From JADLHS01 sp020848635 (lineage in GTDB: Bacteria; Verrucomicrobiota; Verrucomicrobiia; Limisphaerales; JADLHS01), in assembly GCA_037044975.1 (NCBI GenBank), contig JBAOIL010000037.1, positions 62,001 to 126,000 on the forward strand: a DNA stretch of 64,000 bases, written 5' to 3'. Positions 46,057-55,112 of the stretch are shown one piece after another. The position numbers were made by a program, and so were the translations under genes. The number at the start of each line of letters is the position of its first letter. Positions within the stretch are counted from its first letter, which is position 1. The notes under the pieces were generated by a model. That model was not told the origin of the DNA, made no database searches, and saw only the letters and a list, made by a program, of their open reading frames with translations.

Positions 46057-47625
46057 ATGAACTCAACCCCCCGCCGTTCGAATTGCACTGGTTGTCCCCT
46101 GAACCGCCGCAACTTTCTCGCCCGCGGCAGCGCTGCCGCCGTGGGCTCGCTGGGCTTGCTCTCGGCGCCGGACTGGCTGACCGCCGCGGATAACGCCCGG
46201 AAGACCCGCATCCGGATCGTCTATGCCTTGCATGGCGAGAAACAAACCGGACCGGACTGGCCCAACCAGGGCTTTGATTTCTCGCCGGTCATGGCGCGCA
46301 TCAACCAAGAATTGACCCGGCGTTGCCGCGGCTTTGAATTTGTCACCTCCCTTGCCACCGGCGAAGATCAGGCCAAGAGTATTCTCGCGGCGGACCAGGC
46401 CGCCGGCGGCATGGATGGCTACCTCGTTTACCAGATGAATTGCTGGAACCGCGTGGTGCAAACCTTTGCCACCTCCGGCAAGCCGGTGCTCTACGCGGAT
46501 TTTCAGTTCGGTGGCAGCGGCGGATTCCTGGTTTACAACGCCGCCTTCCGGCGCAGCCAGACGCCCAACGTCGGCTTTGTCGCCTCTTCGGACATCAAGG
46601 ACCTTGCGGCGGCGGTTGCGTGCTTCAAACTCGTCAAGGACGGCGGCTCGGTTGCGGACTTCGTCGCCGCCACCGCCCAAGTGCGTCGGAAAGCCACCCC
46701 CAAGGCCGCCCGGCTCGCCAGCCAGCGCGATGAGATGAAATGCCTTTCCGCCGATGAGTGTCTGCGGCGTTTTAAGGAATCGAAAATCCTCGCCGTGCGC
46801 GGGCAGGACGTTCCGCCGCCCGACCAAATCATGGGTATTCAGATTGAGCATATCACTTTCACTGAGCTCAATGACGCCTGGAAGAACGCCGATCGGGACG
46901 CAGCGCGCGAAGTGGCGGATCAATGGACGAAGACCGCAAGGAAAGTCGAGGGCGTGTCACGCGAAACCCTCGAGGCATCCGCCGCCATGTATCTGGCTCA
47001 GAAGGCGGTAATGAAGCGGCACGGCGCGAGTGGCATCACCATCAACTGCCTCGGGGGGTTCTATGGCGGGCACATCCACGCCTACCCATGCCTCGGTTTC
47101 CACCAATTGAACAACGAGGCGCTGGTCGGCGGTTGCGAATGCGATGTACGCTCGGCGGCAACCATGCTGGCGGGCACAATCCTGACCCAGGGCCGTCCGG
47201 GTTACATCTCCGACCCGGTGATTGACACCGCCAAGCGGCAGATCATCTACGCGCATTGCGTGGCGGCGAACAAGGCCTTCGGTCCCGCTGGCCCGGCGAA
47301 CCCGTTTGAAATCCTCACCCACTCGGAAGACCGGCAGGGCGCTTCGGTCCGGTCGCTGTTGCCAGTCGGTTACTTGACCACAACGCTCGAATTGGATCAG
47401 GGCAAGAAGGAGATTCTCTTCCATCGGGCCCGCGCCGTGGCCAACGACCCGGACGACCGCGCCTGCCGGACCAAGCTTTGCGCCGAACCCGTGGGCGACA
47501 TTGAAAAACTCTTCGCCGAATGGGATCGCTGGGGTTGGCACCGGGTCACCTTTTACGGCGACCTGAAAACACCGATCTACGCCCTAGCCGATGCAGCCGG
47601 ATGGAAAGTCGTGGAAGAGGCGTGA
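46057..47625 (+). CDS. L-fucose/L-arabinose isomerase-like protein, Tat-exported
   Basis: An intact 522 aa protein from the ATG at 46057, preceded by AAAGG. The Tat signal is LNRRNFLARGSAAAVGSLGL. The remainder follows the sugar isomerase (FucI/AraA-type) fold: an N-terminal Rossmann-like half (YLVYQMNCWNRVVQTFATSG, VLYADFQFGGSGGF), and a C-terminal half with GASGITINCLGGFYGG, CLGFHQLNN and GGCECDVRSAATMLAGTILT. CECD-type motifs with nearby acidic residues resemble the FucI-like metal site. Secreted members of this family are common in PVC bacteria, and their reaction is not established. Confidence 0.72.
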   Translation: MNSTPRRSNCTGCPLNRRNFLARGSAAAVGSLGLLSAPDWLTAADNARKTRIRIVYALHGEKQTGPDWPNQGFDFSPVMARINQELTRRCRGFEFVTSLATGEDQAKSILAADQAAGGMDGYLVYQMNCWNRVVQTFATSGKPVLYADFQFGGSGGFLVYNAAFRRSQTPNVGFVASSDIKDLAAAVACFKLVKDGGSVADFVAATAQVRRKATPKAARLASQRDEMKCLSADECLRRFKESKILAVRGQDVPPPDQIMGIQIEHITFTELNDAWKNADRDAAREVADQWTKTARKVEGVSRETLEASAAMYLAQKAVMKRHGASGITINCLGGFYGGHIHAYPCLGFHQLNNEALVGGCECDVRSAATMLAGTILTQGRPGYISDPVIDTAKRQIIYAHCVAANKAFGPAGPANPFEILTHSEDRQGASVRSLLPVGYLTTTLELDQGKKEILFHRARAVANDPDDRACRTKLCAEPVGDIEKLFAEWDRWGWHRVTFYGDLKTPIYALADAAGWKVVEEA

Positions 47626-47709
47626 CCGCCGCCACGGAACGGCCGAGTTCAACAGGCCAATAAACTTAACCAACCAAACGCAATGGCACTGAAGTGCCGC
47701 GGGTAGGTA

Positions 47710-47838
47710 ATGAAACGAAGAACAGACACCTTGAAGACTTATCTACTCCGTGAACCCAAAACTGGTGAGCCGCAAAGCCCACCGGCACGCCCGTCTGAAC
47801 CTTGGCCGCGGCAGCGTTCAACTCGGGAATGCAATTAA
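47710..47838 (+). pseudogene. Short open frame, possible transposase N-terminal relic, copy 1
   Basis: A 42-codon frame begins MKRRTDTLKTYLLREPK and ends RSTRECN at a stop inside the adjacent attC-like site. It matches copy 2 at 48369-48614 at both ends. KTYxLREPKxxEPQ resembles, from memory, the extreme N-terminus of IS110-type transposases in Verrucomicrobia, but the rest is missing. It is antisense to the cassette array. The match is uncertain and could equally be a conserved non-coding cassette leader. Confidence 0.35.
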
Positions 47839-47883
47839 CCCTTGGCTACGCCCGGGTTAACTACATTTCTTCAGGTTTTAGGC
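47816..47883 (-). repeat. attC-like site c (68 bases)
   Basis: On the minus strand it begins GCCTAAA (consensus RYYYAAC, last base altered) and ends GTTGAAC, a perfect GTTRRRY core. Between them GAAATGTAGTTAACCC pairs with GGGTTAATTGCATTCC around a variable GGGCGTAGCCAA loop. It closely resembles site b at 48592-48660. It lies 4 bases beyond the stop codon of the 47888-48196 gene, as in integron gene cassettes. Confidence 0.65.
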
Positions 47884-47887
47884 GGTG

Positions 47888-48196
47888 TCATCTCTTCGCC
47901 AGATGTCCCGGCGGCTGATAAATAGGTGTCCGGAAACCCGATGTATCAGGCCGATAAACCATGCGAAGGTCAACGCCATTCGGAACGAGCACAAACGTGG
48001 TATGGGGTGTGGCTTCGTAAATGCCGGGAGCTAGTCCCTGCGCTGCCCAGTGAGACGAGGGCAAAGCGAACTGAACACTCCGTGGAACTACCGGAGATAA
48101 TTGCCTGCCTGTCAACGCGGGAATAGCCCACGCTAGTGATGCCCCCATAGCGAGCACCATCGCTGCAATCCAAAAAAACGTAACATGTCGCTTCAT
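47888..48196 (-). CDS. Small exported protein encoded in a putative gene cassette
   Basis: A 102 aa protein starting at the ATG at 48196, with a signal peptide (FFWIAAMVLAMGASLAWA, cleavage near residue 24). The mature part contains LSPVVPRSVQFALPSSHW, GLAPGIYEATPHTTFVLVPN and GVDLRMVYRP. No family is recognised. The stop codon is 4 bases from attC-like site c, and upstream lies a leader of about 390 bases that begins at attC-like site b. The arrangement matches a promoter-bearing or leader-containing integron cassette. Confidence 0.55.
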   Translation of the reverse strand: MKRHVTFFWIAAMVLAMGASLAWAIPALTGRQLSPVVPRSVQFALPSSHWAAQGLAPGIYEATPHTTFVLVPNGVDLRMVYRPDTSGFRTPIYQPPGHLAKR

Positions 48197-48368
48197 GGAT
48201 TATTGGACGGAAGATGCACCTAGTAACTACCGCATTTCTGCAACGGTCTAAGCAGCATCGCTTTCGATGAAAGCGAGTAAGGTATCTGCTCCCCGGTGTA
48301 AACGTAGGCTGCGACCGGCTGTGCGGGTTTCCGAGCCACCGGTAGTGAGCGGCACGCACCAGACAACA

Positions 48369-48614
48369 ATGAAACGAAGAACAGACACCATGAAGACGTA
48401 TATACTCCGTGAACCCAAAAGTGTCGAACCGCAAAGCGACCCGCGCGCCCGAGCCTTGGCCCCGAATCCATCCGGAAACCGCCGCAGGGAAAGCGGATCG
48501 GAGTGGGGTCGGAAAAACAAATCGCAAAGAGAGTCCTGCCGAAAAAGCCGAAACCGCGTAGGGAGACCTGCTGGACCTTGGCCGCGGATTCGTTCAACCC
48601 GGGAATGCAATTAA
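48369..48614 (+). pseudogene. Short open frame, possible transposase N-terminal relic, copy 2
   Basis: An 81-codon frame, MKRRTDTMKTYILREPKSVE through RIRSTRECN, antisense to the cassette array. Its first ~30 and last ~12 codons match copy 1 at 47710-47838; the middle (RRRESGSEWGRKNKSQRES) is extra. It ends inside attC-like site b. The DNA similarity includes the flanking attC-like site, so the whole block was duplicated together. Coding status is doubtful. Confidence 0.35.
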
Positions 48615-48660
48615 CCCTCCGCTGCGCTCCGGGTTAACTACATTCCTTCAGGTGTTAGGC
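48592..48660 (-). repeat. attC-like site b (69 bases)
   Basis: On the minus strand it runs from GCCTAAC (RYYYAAC) to GTTGAAC (GTTRRRY). GGAATGTAGTTAACCC pairs with GGGTTAATTGCATTCC (14 of 16), closed by a GGAGCGCAGCGGA loop. The TAA within GCCTAAC is the stop codon of the 48655-49113 gene, an arrangement often seen where a cassette gene runs into its recombination site. It is near-identical in layout to site c. Confidence 0.75.
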
Positions 48661-49113
48661 GGCGTCATACTCACGTAATCTATCCTCAACTTCTGCGCCG
48701 ACGGCAACCACAACGTCGTGGTGGTTCTCGCAGACCAACCAGCGGAACTGCTGCTGGATAACGTAGAACTCGAAACCGTAGCACTCGGCGATGACGGCCT
48801 GAATGTCCCGAACACTGGCCTCCCAGACGGAATACTCTGGCGCGACAAAGTCCTCAGCGATGAACCAGACTCGCTCATCTGCATCGGGAACAAGCTCGGT
48901 GAGGTATCGCCAGCCATCTCCATCGGTGAAGTGAACGCCCGTGCTCGTCGGGAAATGCTCCCACCACCAACGAGGCTGCCCCTGCGGGACGAAGTGGCGT
49001 AACGCCGACTCGTAAACACGCGGCGCGTCCTCGACTGGCAAGCGACGAAAACGCTCAGGACTAAATCCGAGTGACTGTGTCGCTCTTTTGATTTCATCGG
49101 CGTTAGTATCCAC
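48655..49113 (-). CDS. Hypothetical protein encoded in a putative gene cassette
   Basis: A 152 aa soluble, acidic protein from a GTG at 49113, only about 15 bases inside the upstream attC-like boundary. The sequence includes RATQSLGFSPERFRRLPVED, QPRWWWEHFPTSTGVHF, WRYLTELVPDADERVWFIAE and FEFYVIQQQFRWLVCENHHD. It resembles small cassette-borne proteins of environmental integrons in style, but I cannot name a family. Its stop lies within attC-like site b. Being bounded by attC-like sites on both sides, it is the best-defined cassette in the window (about 49128 to 48592). Confidence 0.62.
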   Translation of the reverse strand: MDTNADEIKRATQSLGFSPERFRRLPVEDAPRVYESALRHFVPQGQPRWWWEHFPTSTGVHFTDGDGWRYLTELVPDADERVWFIAEDFVAPEYSVWEASVRDIQAVIAECYGFEFYVIQQQFRWLVCENHHDVVVAVGAEVEDRLREYDAA

Positions 49114-49127
49114 GGTGTGTGCGAGCC

Positions 49128-49231
49128 GCCTAACTTGAACTTGAAGCAGTGTATCCCGCAGGCCGCCGCGAGCAAGCGTGGCTTTGTCTGAGCGGTGGTG
49201 CGGCGGGCTGCGGGATACACTGCCGTTGAAC
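49128..49231 (-). repeat. attC-like site a (104 bases)
   Basis: On the minus strand it starts GTTCAAC (RYYYAAC) and ends GTTAGGC (GTTRRRY). Between are two arms of 24 bases, GCAGTGTATCCCGCAGCCCG(CCGC) and (GCGG)CGGCCTGCGGGATACACTGC, complementary at 23 positions, with a ~30-base loop. This is the architecture of an integron attC: conserved 7-base ends, an imperfect long hairpin and a variable middle. It precedes the gene at 48655-49113. The cassette to which it belonged is missing; bases 49232-49403 hold nothing recognisable. Confidence 0.72.
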
Positions 49232-49403
49232 TGAGCCGCTGAACCCGCGCGGTCGCATTACTGGGGAGAGTAATTCCGTGCCAGAGCTCGCCAGGGTCGC
49301 GACGGGTTTGTTTCACCCCGGGGGAAAGGCATGGGAGCAACGCCGTGTCCGGTTGGCAGCGCTCCAGGCGGGCGGTTGGGGCCGGCGAGAGAGGCTGGGC
49401 GGC

Positions 49404-50597
49404 TCAGTATTTGAGCCGCCGCGCCGCGGCCAGCGGGTTGGTGGCGCTGACAACGTAACTGGGCAATTGACGGTAGCCCTCGTTCACGCATTCGCAAACG
49501 CCGCCCGCCTGGAAGTCGGCGATCAAGTCGGTCCACAGTTGGTGCGCGGCGCGCGAATCGGTCCGCGAGAGCGCGAACATCATCCAGCCCGAAGCCGTCG
49601 CCCAGTAGGCGCCATTCTGGTAGCGTTCCGGCGGGATCGGCGCGAGCAATCGCTGCCAGTGTTCGCCGGCGAGCAGATGGCGCACCTGCCCGCGCCAGAC
49701 GCAGTGCTCGTAATTCGTGGCCAGAAAGCGCAGGACGCGCTTGCGCTTTTGGCCCAGCGGAAAGTCGAGCCAGATGGCGTAGGCGTTGCCCCAGATATCG
49801 AGTTGCCGGCAATCCTCCGTGGCGGCGAAAAACGCCCCCGCCTTGTCGTCCCATAACGTTCCGATATGGCGTTCAATCAAATCGGCGCGCTGCCGATACT
49901 TCCGGGCCGCTTCGGGGTCACCGGTTTTTTGGTGCCACTCCGCCAGGTGCCGGCTGGCTGTCCAGTAGAGCAACGATTCAAAAAACAATGCACCCGTCTT
50001 GCCCACCGTATCAGTGAACCCATACGGCGAGTGCGGCTTGGCCGGATTATTCCAAACCAGGCCCGCGGCGCCGCGCGGCACCCAGTCCATCGCCCGATCG
50101 AGCGCGGCCGACCATTCGCGGAATTGCTGATGCGCCGTTTTTTTCGGCAATCGCTTCAAGTGCTCGTCCACCGCAATGACGAGGAAAGGTGCGTTATCAA
50201 GGTTCGGCTCGCCGAGCGGATGGTCCGCCGCTCCGCCCGTATAAACCGCCACGCCATCGGGTTGCACCCGGTCGGGGGTCGCGCCGTCCGCGCGGATACC
50301 TTGGATAAGGTAGGCCAGCCCGGCCCCGACTTCCCCGGGCAGCAGCAGATCGCCCGCGTTCTCAACCATGTACGCAAAGTCGCGCGTCCAGAGCGCGCGA
50401 TAATTGCCCTTGCCGTCGGGGGTGAACAGCCAGGTGCCATTGTCCGCGCGCACCCGGCAGCCGGTGAGAAGTTCGCGCGTGGTATCGGTCAGCCACCCCC
50501 GCGCCGCCGACGGAATCGCTTCGCCCGCCGCCAGCGAGAACGCCAGCACCAGCGGGAGGATGCCCAGGACAAAAATAAATCGGAGCCGCACATTCAT
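49404..50597 (-). CDS. Six-hairpin ((alpha/alpha)6) glycosidase-like protein, exported
   Basis: An intact 397 aa protein from the ATG at 50597, with a signal peptide (FIFVLGILPLVLAFSLAAGE). YRALWTRDFAYMVENAGDLL, PDRVQPDGVAVYTGG, PNLDNAPFLVIAV and the repeated helical hairpins (ALFFESLLYWTASRHLAEWH, WGNAYAIWLDFPLGQKRKRV) mark a six-hairpin glycosidase-like fold. The WTRDFAYM and DGV motifs carry acidic residues that may be catalytic. It is next to a second, larger six-hairpin protein that starts upstream on the same strand, with 8 bases between the genes. Confidence 0.7.
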   Translation of the reverse strand: MNVRLRFIFVLGILPLVLAFSLAAGEAIPSAARGWLTDTTRELLTGCRVRADNGTWLFTPDGKGNYRALWTRDFAYMVENAGDLLLPGEVGAGLAYLIQGIRADGATPDRVQPDGVAVYTGGAADHPLGEPNLDNAPFLVIAVDEHLKRLPKKTAHQQFREWSAALDRAMDWVPRGAAGLVWNNPAKPHSPYGFTDTVGKTGALFFESLLYWTASRHLAEWHQKTGDPEAARKYRQRADLIERHIGTLWDDKAGAFFAATEDCRQLDIWGNAYAIWLDFPLGQKRKRVLRFLATNYEHCVWRGQVRHLLAGEHWQRLLAPIPPERYQNGAYWATASGWMMFALSRTDSRAAHQLWTDLIADFQAGGVCECVNEGYRQLPSYVVSATNPLAAARRLKY

Positions 50598-50605
50598 AGT
50601 TTTAT

Positions 50606-53600
50606 TCAAAGCCCACGGAACCTGGCCACCACAGTTGCCGACCCGAGATTTCCCGGCAAGTCCACCCATTCGCCCTTGGACTTCGGCCACGGCTTGCCAT
50701 TTACGATTACGGATTGCAGGGGCCGACCGTTGGGTTCTCGGAACCGCAGGCGGATTTGTTTGGGTGGATTACGCGTGGGGCCGGCGAGCGCGGCCGTGAT
50801 TTCATTCTCCCCGCCGGAGTACGCCACGCTGGTTTTGCCGAAGTAAGTGACCGTGCGTTCGAGGCCGCACTTTTGTCCGGCCCGTAGCCACTCGCGCGGC
50901 ACCGCCTGGCCGAGCAGCAGCGTATCGCCCTCCTCGCGCACAAACAAATACCGCAGCCAGCCGGCTGTATTGGCTTCGTCGCTGCTCTTGAAATGGTCGC
51001 CCCGCCAATCGGCAATGTCCGGCAGCGCGTGCTCCGTGTTCATGCGCACATCGGGGAAATAACTCACGGCCTGCCCGTTGAAAAGCGCGCGCAGGGCCTG
51101 CTTCACGTCGTCGCGGTAAAGGTAGGGTTCCACATCGAGCAACAGACACGCCTGCATGGACATGCCCCCACGGCTGAACCAGTCCCGTTCGAAGTTGTCC
51201 AGCACGTAGCCGTATTGGTTCGCGAGGTAGCGGTTGTCCTCGTAATCCTTGAGAATCCACTCCGCCTCGGGCGAATGGGGCGGGAGCGCGCCGGTGATGA
51301 GCAAATGCAGTGAGCCTTCCAGGGTTTCGCAAATCCAACCGAAATAACGCCCGCGCCGATGCACCATCGAAGGGATGTGCGGCACTGCCGTGCCATCGCG
51401 CAAGCGCACCACGGGCGAGCGTTCGCTGGCTTTGCGGAAGTTGGCCAGCAAGGCGGTGTGATACGCCGCGGCGGCGGCGCGGATGCGTTTGGCCTCGGGG
51501 TGTTGGATTTGTTCCAACGCCCATGCCGCGGAATCCAGCCCGCGCCAGGTGTAACAACTCGTCGAAAGCCACGTCCACCAGTCGCCGATATCTTCAAGGC
51601 TGCCGGCCGGGAGCAGTCCCCGCTCCAGTTCGTGCCGGTCTTTGGTGCGCGCCGTTTCGCGGATGATCCAATCGCAGCCCTGGACGATGCCGGGCGCGGA
51701 GCGGCGTAACCAGGCTTGGTCGCGCGTAAAGCGGTAGTGTTCCGCCAGCATCCAGAGAATCCAACCGTGGTGTTGGTTGTAGCCGCCGGACTCATAACCC
51801 CCCGCGCCGTAGAGCACACCCGCCTTCGACGCAAACGACCCCGGCAGTGCTACCGTGCCTTGATAATGCAACCAGGCATCAAGACAATCCTGCGCCTCCT
51901 GATGGTAACCGCGGCGGTCCAGGTCCACCACCATCATGCAGGATTCATTTCCGTACGCGCCGTAACTGAAGGAGCCGACCCGCGCGAAACGACGGTCGCT
52001 GCCCGGTTCGCGCTCGCAGTTCACCAGGAGATGCATTGCGTGCGAACGGTAGAACTCATTGAGCATCGGCTCCGGGGTGATGAGTTTGGCGCTTTGATCC
52101 AGGCGTCGCCGCCAGTAGCTGCTGACGGCGGCAAGCTCCCGGTCAAAGGCGAGCTTGTCGAGCGCGGCCCGCTCCGCGGTTTCAGTCAGAATGACGTAGG
52201 GAATTTTCAACACGACCTGGCGGGATTCACCGGGGGCCAGGATCCAGGACCATTTCAATTGATCCTGATCGGCAACGGGTGTCGCGTCCGCCACATACTG
52301 CCCGCGCAGTTTTTCGCCATTCCAAAGTCGGCCCTCGGCATCGGCGCGAAGCAGAATGATTTCATCCCCCGTCTTGTAGCTGAGCGGCAGCGTTGCCGTT
52401 CTTGGCTCGGCGGTGGGGTTGGTGAAGCTGAAGCGCGCGAGAAAAACGGTGAACGCGTCGCCGGCCGGCAGCGGCCCTTCCGCTTGCGCTGCCGTCCAGC
52501 GCTGAGGCAAAGGCGGTTTGCTCCACCCGCACGCCGTCCACTTCCCAGCGGGTCTGCACCACCGGCAGACTCGCCTCCGCCAGCGTGCGGAACGCCGGCT
52601 TCGCGGGCAGCCCGAACGTGAAACTGACCCAGCGATTTTCCAGGTCCAGGCGGGGAGTGTCCTGACCGGGGCGATTCTTGAGAAACAGTTCATTGTAGCG
52701 GAACGAAGTGCTGCCACTGGGTTCGAGCCGGAACCGCTCCCGCCCCCCTTCAAGCCCGAGCGGAAAGTAAATGTCGGACTTTTTTCGCGGCACACCCTCC
52801 CATGCAGCATGCCAGGTTTGCTCGGGCAGCTCCGCCACGCGGTCGTAAAGCGTCTTCGCCCCGCGCGCCTTCACTTCGGCCGCGACGGCGGCATAATCGC
52901 GGTTGTCACTGTCCGACAGCACGGCCACGCCGAGGTGCGGCAGAAACAACGGCCCGGTTGCGAGGTCGTCCACTTTGAACGTGAACACCTCTTTGCCGAA
53001 GCGCACGGTGACCAAGGTGCGGTCGAAGGTGTTCGGGTCCGGGTTGGTCGTGGCCGATAGAATCGCACGAACGTTTTCCGTGGATAAGCGGACGAAGCCT
53101 TCAATCCGACCATTAAACGCTTCAAATTCTGCTGTGTCAGCGCCGTGGGTTTCCTTCCACACCAGGCGAACCGCGCGCGGTTCCACCACCGAGTCCGTGA
53201 ACGCTTCGATGCGATCTATGGCAGGCAACGCGCCATCCGACGCCACGCGCAATTTGAGCGTGTAACGAAACGCTGCCGGGTAGTCGTTGAGCTTCGGGAA
53301 TTCTTTGGCGTTAACCGGGTGAAACGTGAATTCGACGGCATTGCTGTGCGCGACAGCGCCGGTGTCTGCGATCCGCCAGTCGTATTGGTACCAATTGCCA
53401 AGTTCCATCCACCCGATGTCGCCCCCGCCCGGCTCGCGGTCCTTGGGCAATCGTTGTTCCGGCCAGCGGCTGCCCCAGTATTCAAGGCGGACCGTGTCCA
53501 GAGGCGGCGCGCTGGCGAAATGGACGACAACGCGATGAATTTCGCGCGGGTCCTCCCACAGCACGCCTTTGCCCCCGGGTAGCGCCAGACCAAATGGCGC

Positions 53601-53744
53601 GGCATCAAAAGCGGCACCGTTGGCTGGCAGCGACAGAATAAAGAACCCAATAATGACCAGCGCGCGACCAAGCTGACCGCGCCAGGTTACCCCTGGCGCG
53701 TTCGACAAACGACCGTGCCAGGGAGGAGACAATTCAGTTGCCAT
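50606..53744 (-). CDS. Large exported six-hairpin glycosidase-like protein (one frameshift as sequenced)
   Basis: The start ATG at 53744 is followed by a signal anchor (ALVIIGFFILSLPANGAAFD). The N-terminal region (residues ~45-430: VLWEDPREIHRVVVHFASAP, FRYTLKLRVASDGALP, KSDIYFPLGLEGGRERFRLE) is in one frame to about 52490. The rest (FLARFSFTNPTAEPRTATLP, then SFSYGAYGNESCMMVVDLDR, YNQHHGWILWMLAEHYRFTR, GDWWTWLSTSCYTWRGLDSA) is in the next. The junction falls at a SALDGSAS/AQAEGPLPAGD segment and needs one base. Repaired length is about 1046 aa. The helical domain resembles GH78/GH127-type six-hairpin enzymes; the specificity is unknown. Confidence 0.7.
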
Positions 53745-53801
53745 AATCCTGGCTTTATCGCCACGCATAAAGCAACGCAAGTTTTCTCCCGCCGAGGATT
53801 G

Positions 53802-55016
53802 TCACGCTCTCAAGCCTTTCAGGTCCGGCTGAAGCTTCTGGTTCTGTTTCAACAGGGCGTCCCAGGTAATCTCCCCGCCCTTATAGCCCGCCTCGCGACC
53901 AAGAATCGCGGTCAGGTTCGAACGCACGGAAGGGGCAACCGTCAAATTGGAACAGTCGCCCTTCACAATGGCCTCGTGAAATTCGTTGATGTTGATGACG
54001 GCACCGTCCTTGTAAAGATCGCCCACACTCGCGCGTACGCCTTCCTCCTTACCCCGCATCGTTACACCGGTGTAGTAGTCCGCGTCAAAGATCCCGTCCG
54101 CCCCAAAAGCCCGCACGCGGATCTCGTCCTTCACAAACGGAATGCTCTGAATGCATGTGAACGCCATGACCAGGTCGCCAGGGAACCAATAATGCACAGC
54201 GAAGTGATCCCAGATGCTGCCCTTTGGGCGTACGGTGCGACCACCCGTGCCGCAGGCGCGGATGGGATCGGCGTTAATCACCCAGGTCGCAACATCGAGC
54301 GAATGGATGCTCTGCTCGACAATGAAGTCGCCGGAGATGGGCAGCACATAATACCAGTGACGCAATTGTTCTTCGGGGGTCGCGGGCGGGGTGCCGCGTC
54401 CCCCGCCGGTCCAGGGATAAAACGCCTCGACCATGACGAGCTTGCCGATGGCGCCGTCGTGGACCAGTTTGACCGCCTCGCGGAAGTGCGGGTTCGCTCG
54501 GGTCTGGAAATCCACCCGGAACACCCGCTTCTTCTCGGTGGCCAGTTTACCGGTTTCGGCGATGGTCATGCATCCGGGCACATCCACCGCAATGGGTTTG
54601 GCGAGGAACACGTGTTTGCCGGCCGCGACCGCCGCCTGCGCCTGCTCGGGATGAAAATAGGGCGGGGTTTCAATCACCACCGCGTCGAGTTTGCATTCCA
54701 GCAGCCGCTTGTAGCCTGACAGACCGGTGAAGCGACTCGTCCTTTCGATTTTGAACTGGTCGCCCACGGCATCCACTTTGTCCTGGAAGTAATCGGCGCA
54801 GGCCACGAATTTGTATTTGCCGGATTGCGCAAAGAGGTCGGCAATCCATTTACCACGGCCACCGCAGCCGATCAGGCCAAGTTCGACGGTGGTGTTGGCC
54901 TCGGTGCCGAAGGCCATGGTTGGCCGCAGCAGGGTGAAGGCTGCCGCGGCGGCGGTGGTTGCAAGAAACGTGCGGCGGTGGAGGAGAGTTGAAGGATTGG
55001 AATTCATGGTTTGCAT
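53802..55016 (-). CDS. Gfo/Idh/MocA family oxidoreductase, Tat-exported
   Basis: An intact protein of ~404 aa; ATGs at 55016 and 55007 are both plausible. The Tat signal is LHRRTFLATTAAAAAFTLLR. The Rossmann motif is VELGLIGCGGRGKWIAD, the sugar-dehydrogenase EKP-type motif is LAKPIAVDVPG, and the catalytic region includes WTGGGRGTPPATPEEQLRHW and VEQSIHSLDVATWVINADPI. Like the 43202 gene it is periplasmic by prediction and would oxidise or epimerise a sugar with a bound nicotinamide cofactor. It lies upstream of the six-hairpin genes on the same strand with a gap of about 57 bases. Confidence 0.88.
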   Translation of the reverse strand: MQTMNSNPSTLLHRRTFLATTAAAAAFTLLRPTMAFGTEANTTVELGLIGCGGRGKWIADLFAQSGKYKFVACADYFQDKVDAVGDQFKIERTSRFTGLSGYKRLLECKLDAVVIETPPYFHPEQAQAAVAAGKHVFLAKPIAVDVPGCMTIAETGKLATEKKRVFRVDFQTRANPHFREAVKLVHDGAIGKLVMVEAFYPWTGGGRGTPPATPEEQLRHWYYVLPISGDFIVEQSIHSLDVATWVINADPIRACGTGGRTVRPKGSIWDHFAVHYWFPGDLVMAFTCIQSIPFVKDEIRVRAFGADGIFDADYYTGVTMRGKEEGVRASVGDLYKDGAVININEFHEAIVKGDCSNLTVAPSVRSNLTAILGREAGYKGGEITWDALLKQNQKLQPDLKGLRA

Positions 55017-55112
55017 AGCTTTGTTGGATATGGATGTTTTGCTGGAGTTTTTGCCGGCCAGCCAGCCACCTGCCGCGCTGGCATGAGGGCTTGTTGGCGC
55101 CGCCGCGCGCAT

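Noticed and set aside
48648..49340. 230-codon minus-strand frame overlapping the cassette gene
   Set aside because: It runs through the attC-like hairpin into an unrelated frame; the 152 aa frame has cassette-like boundaries and better composition.
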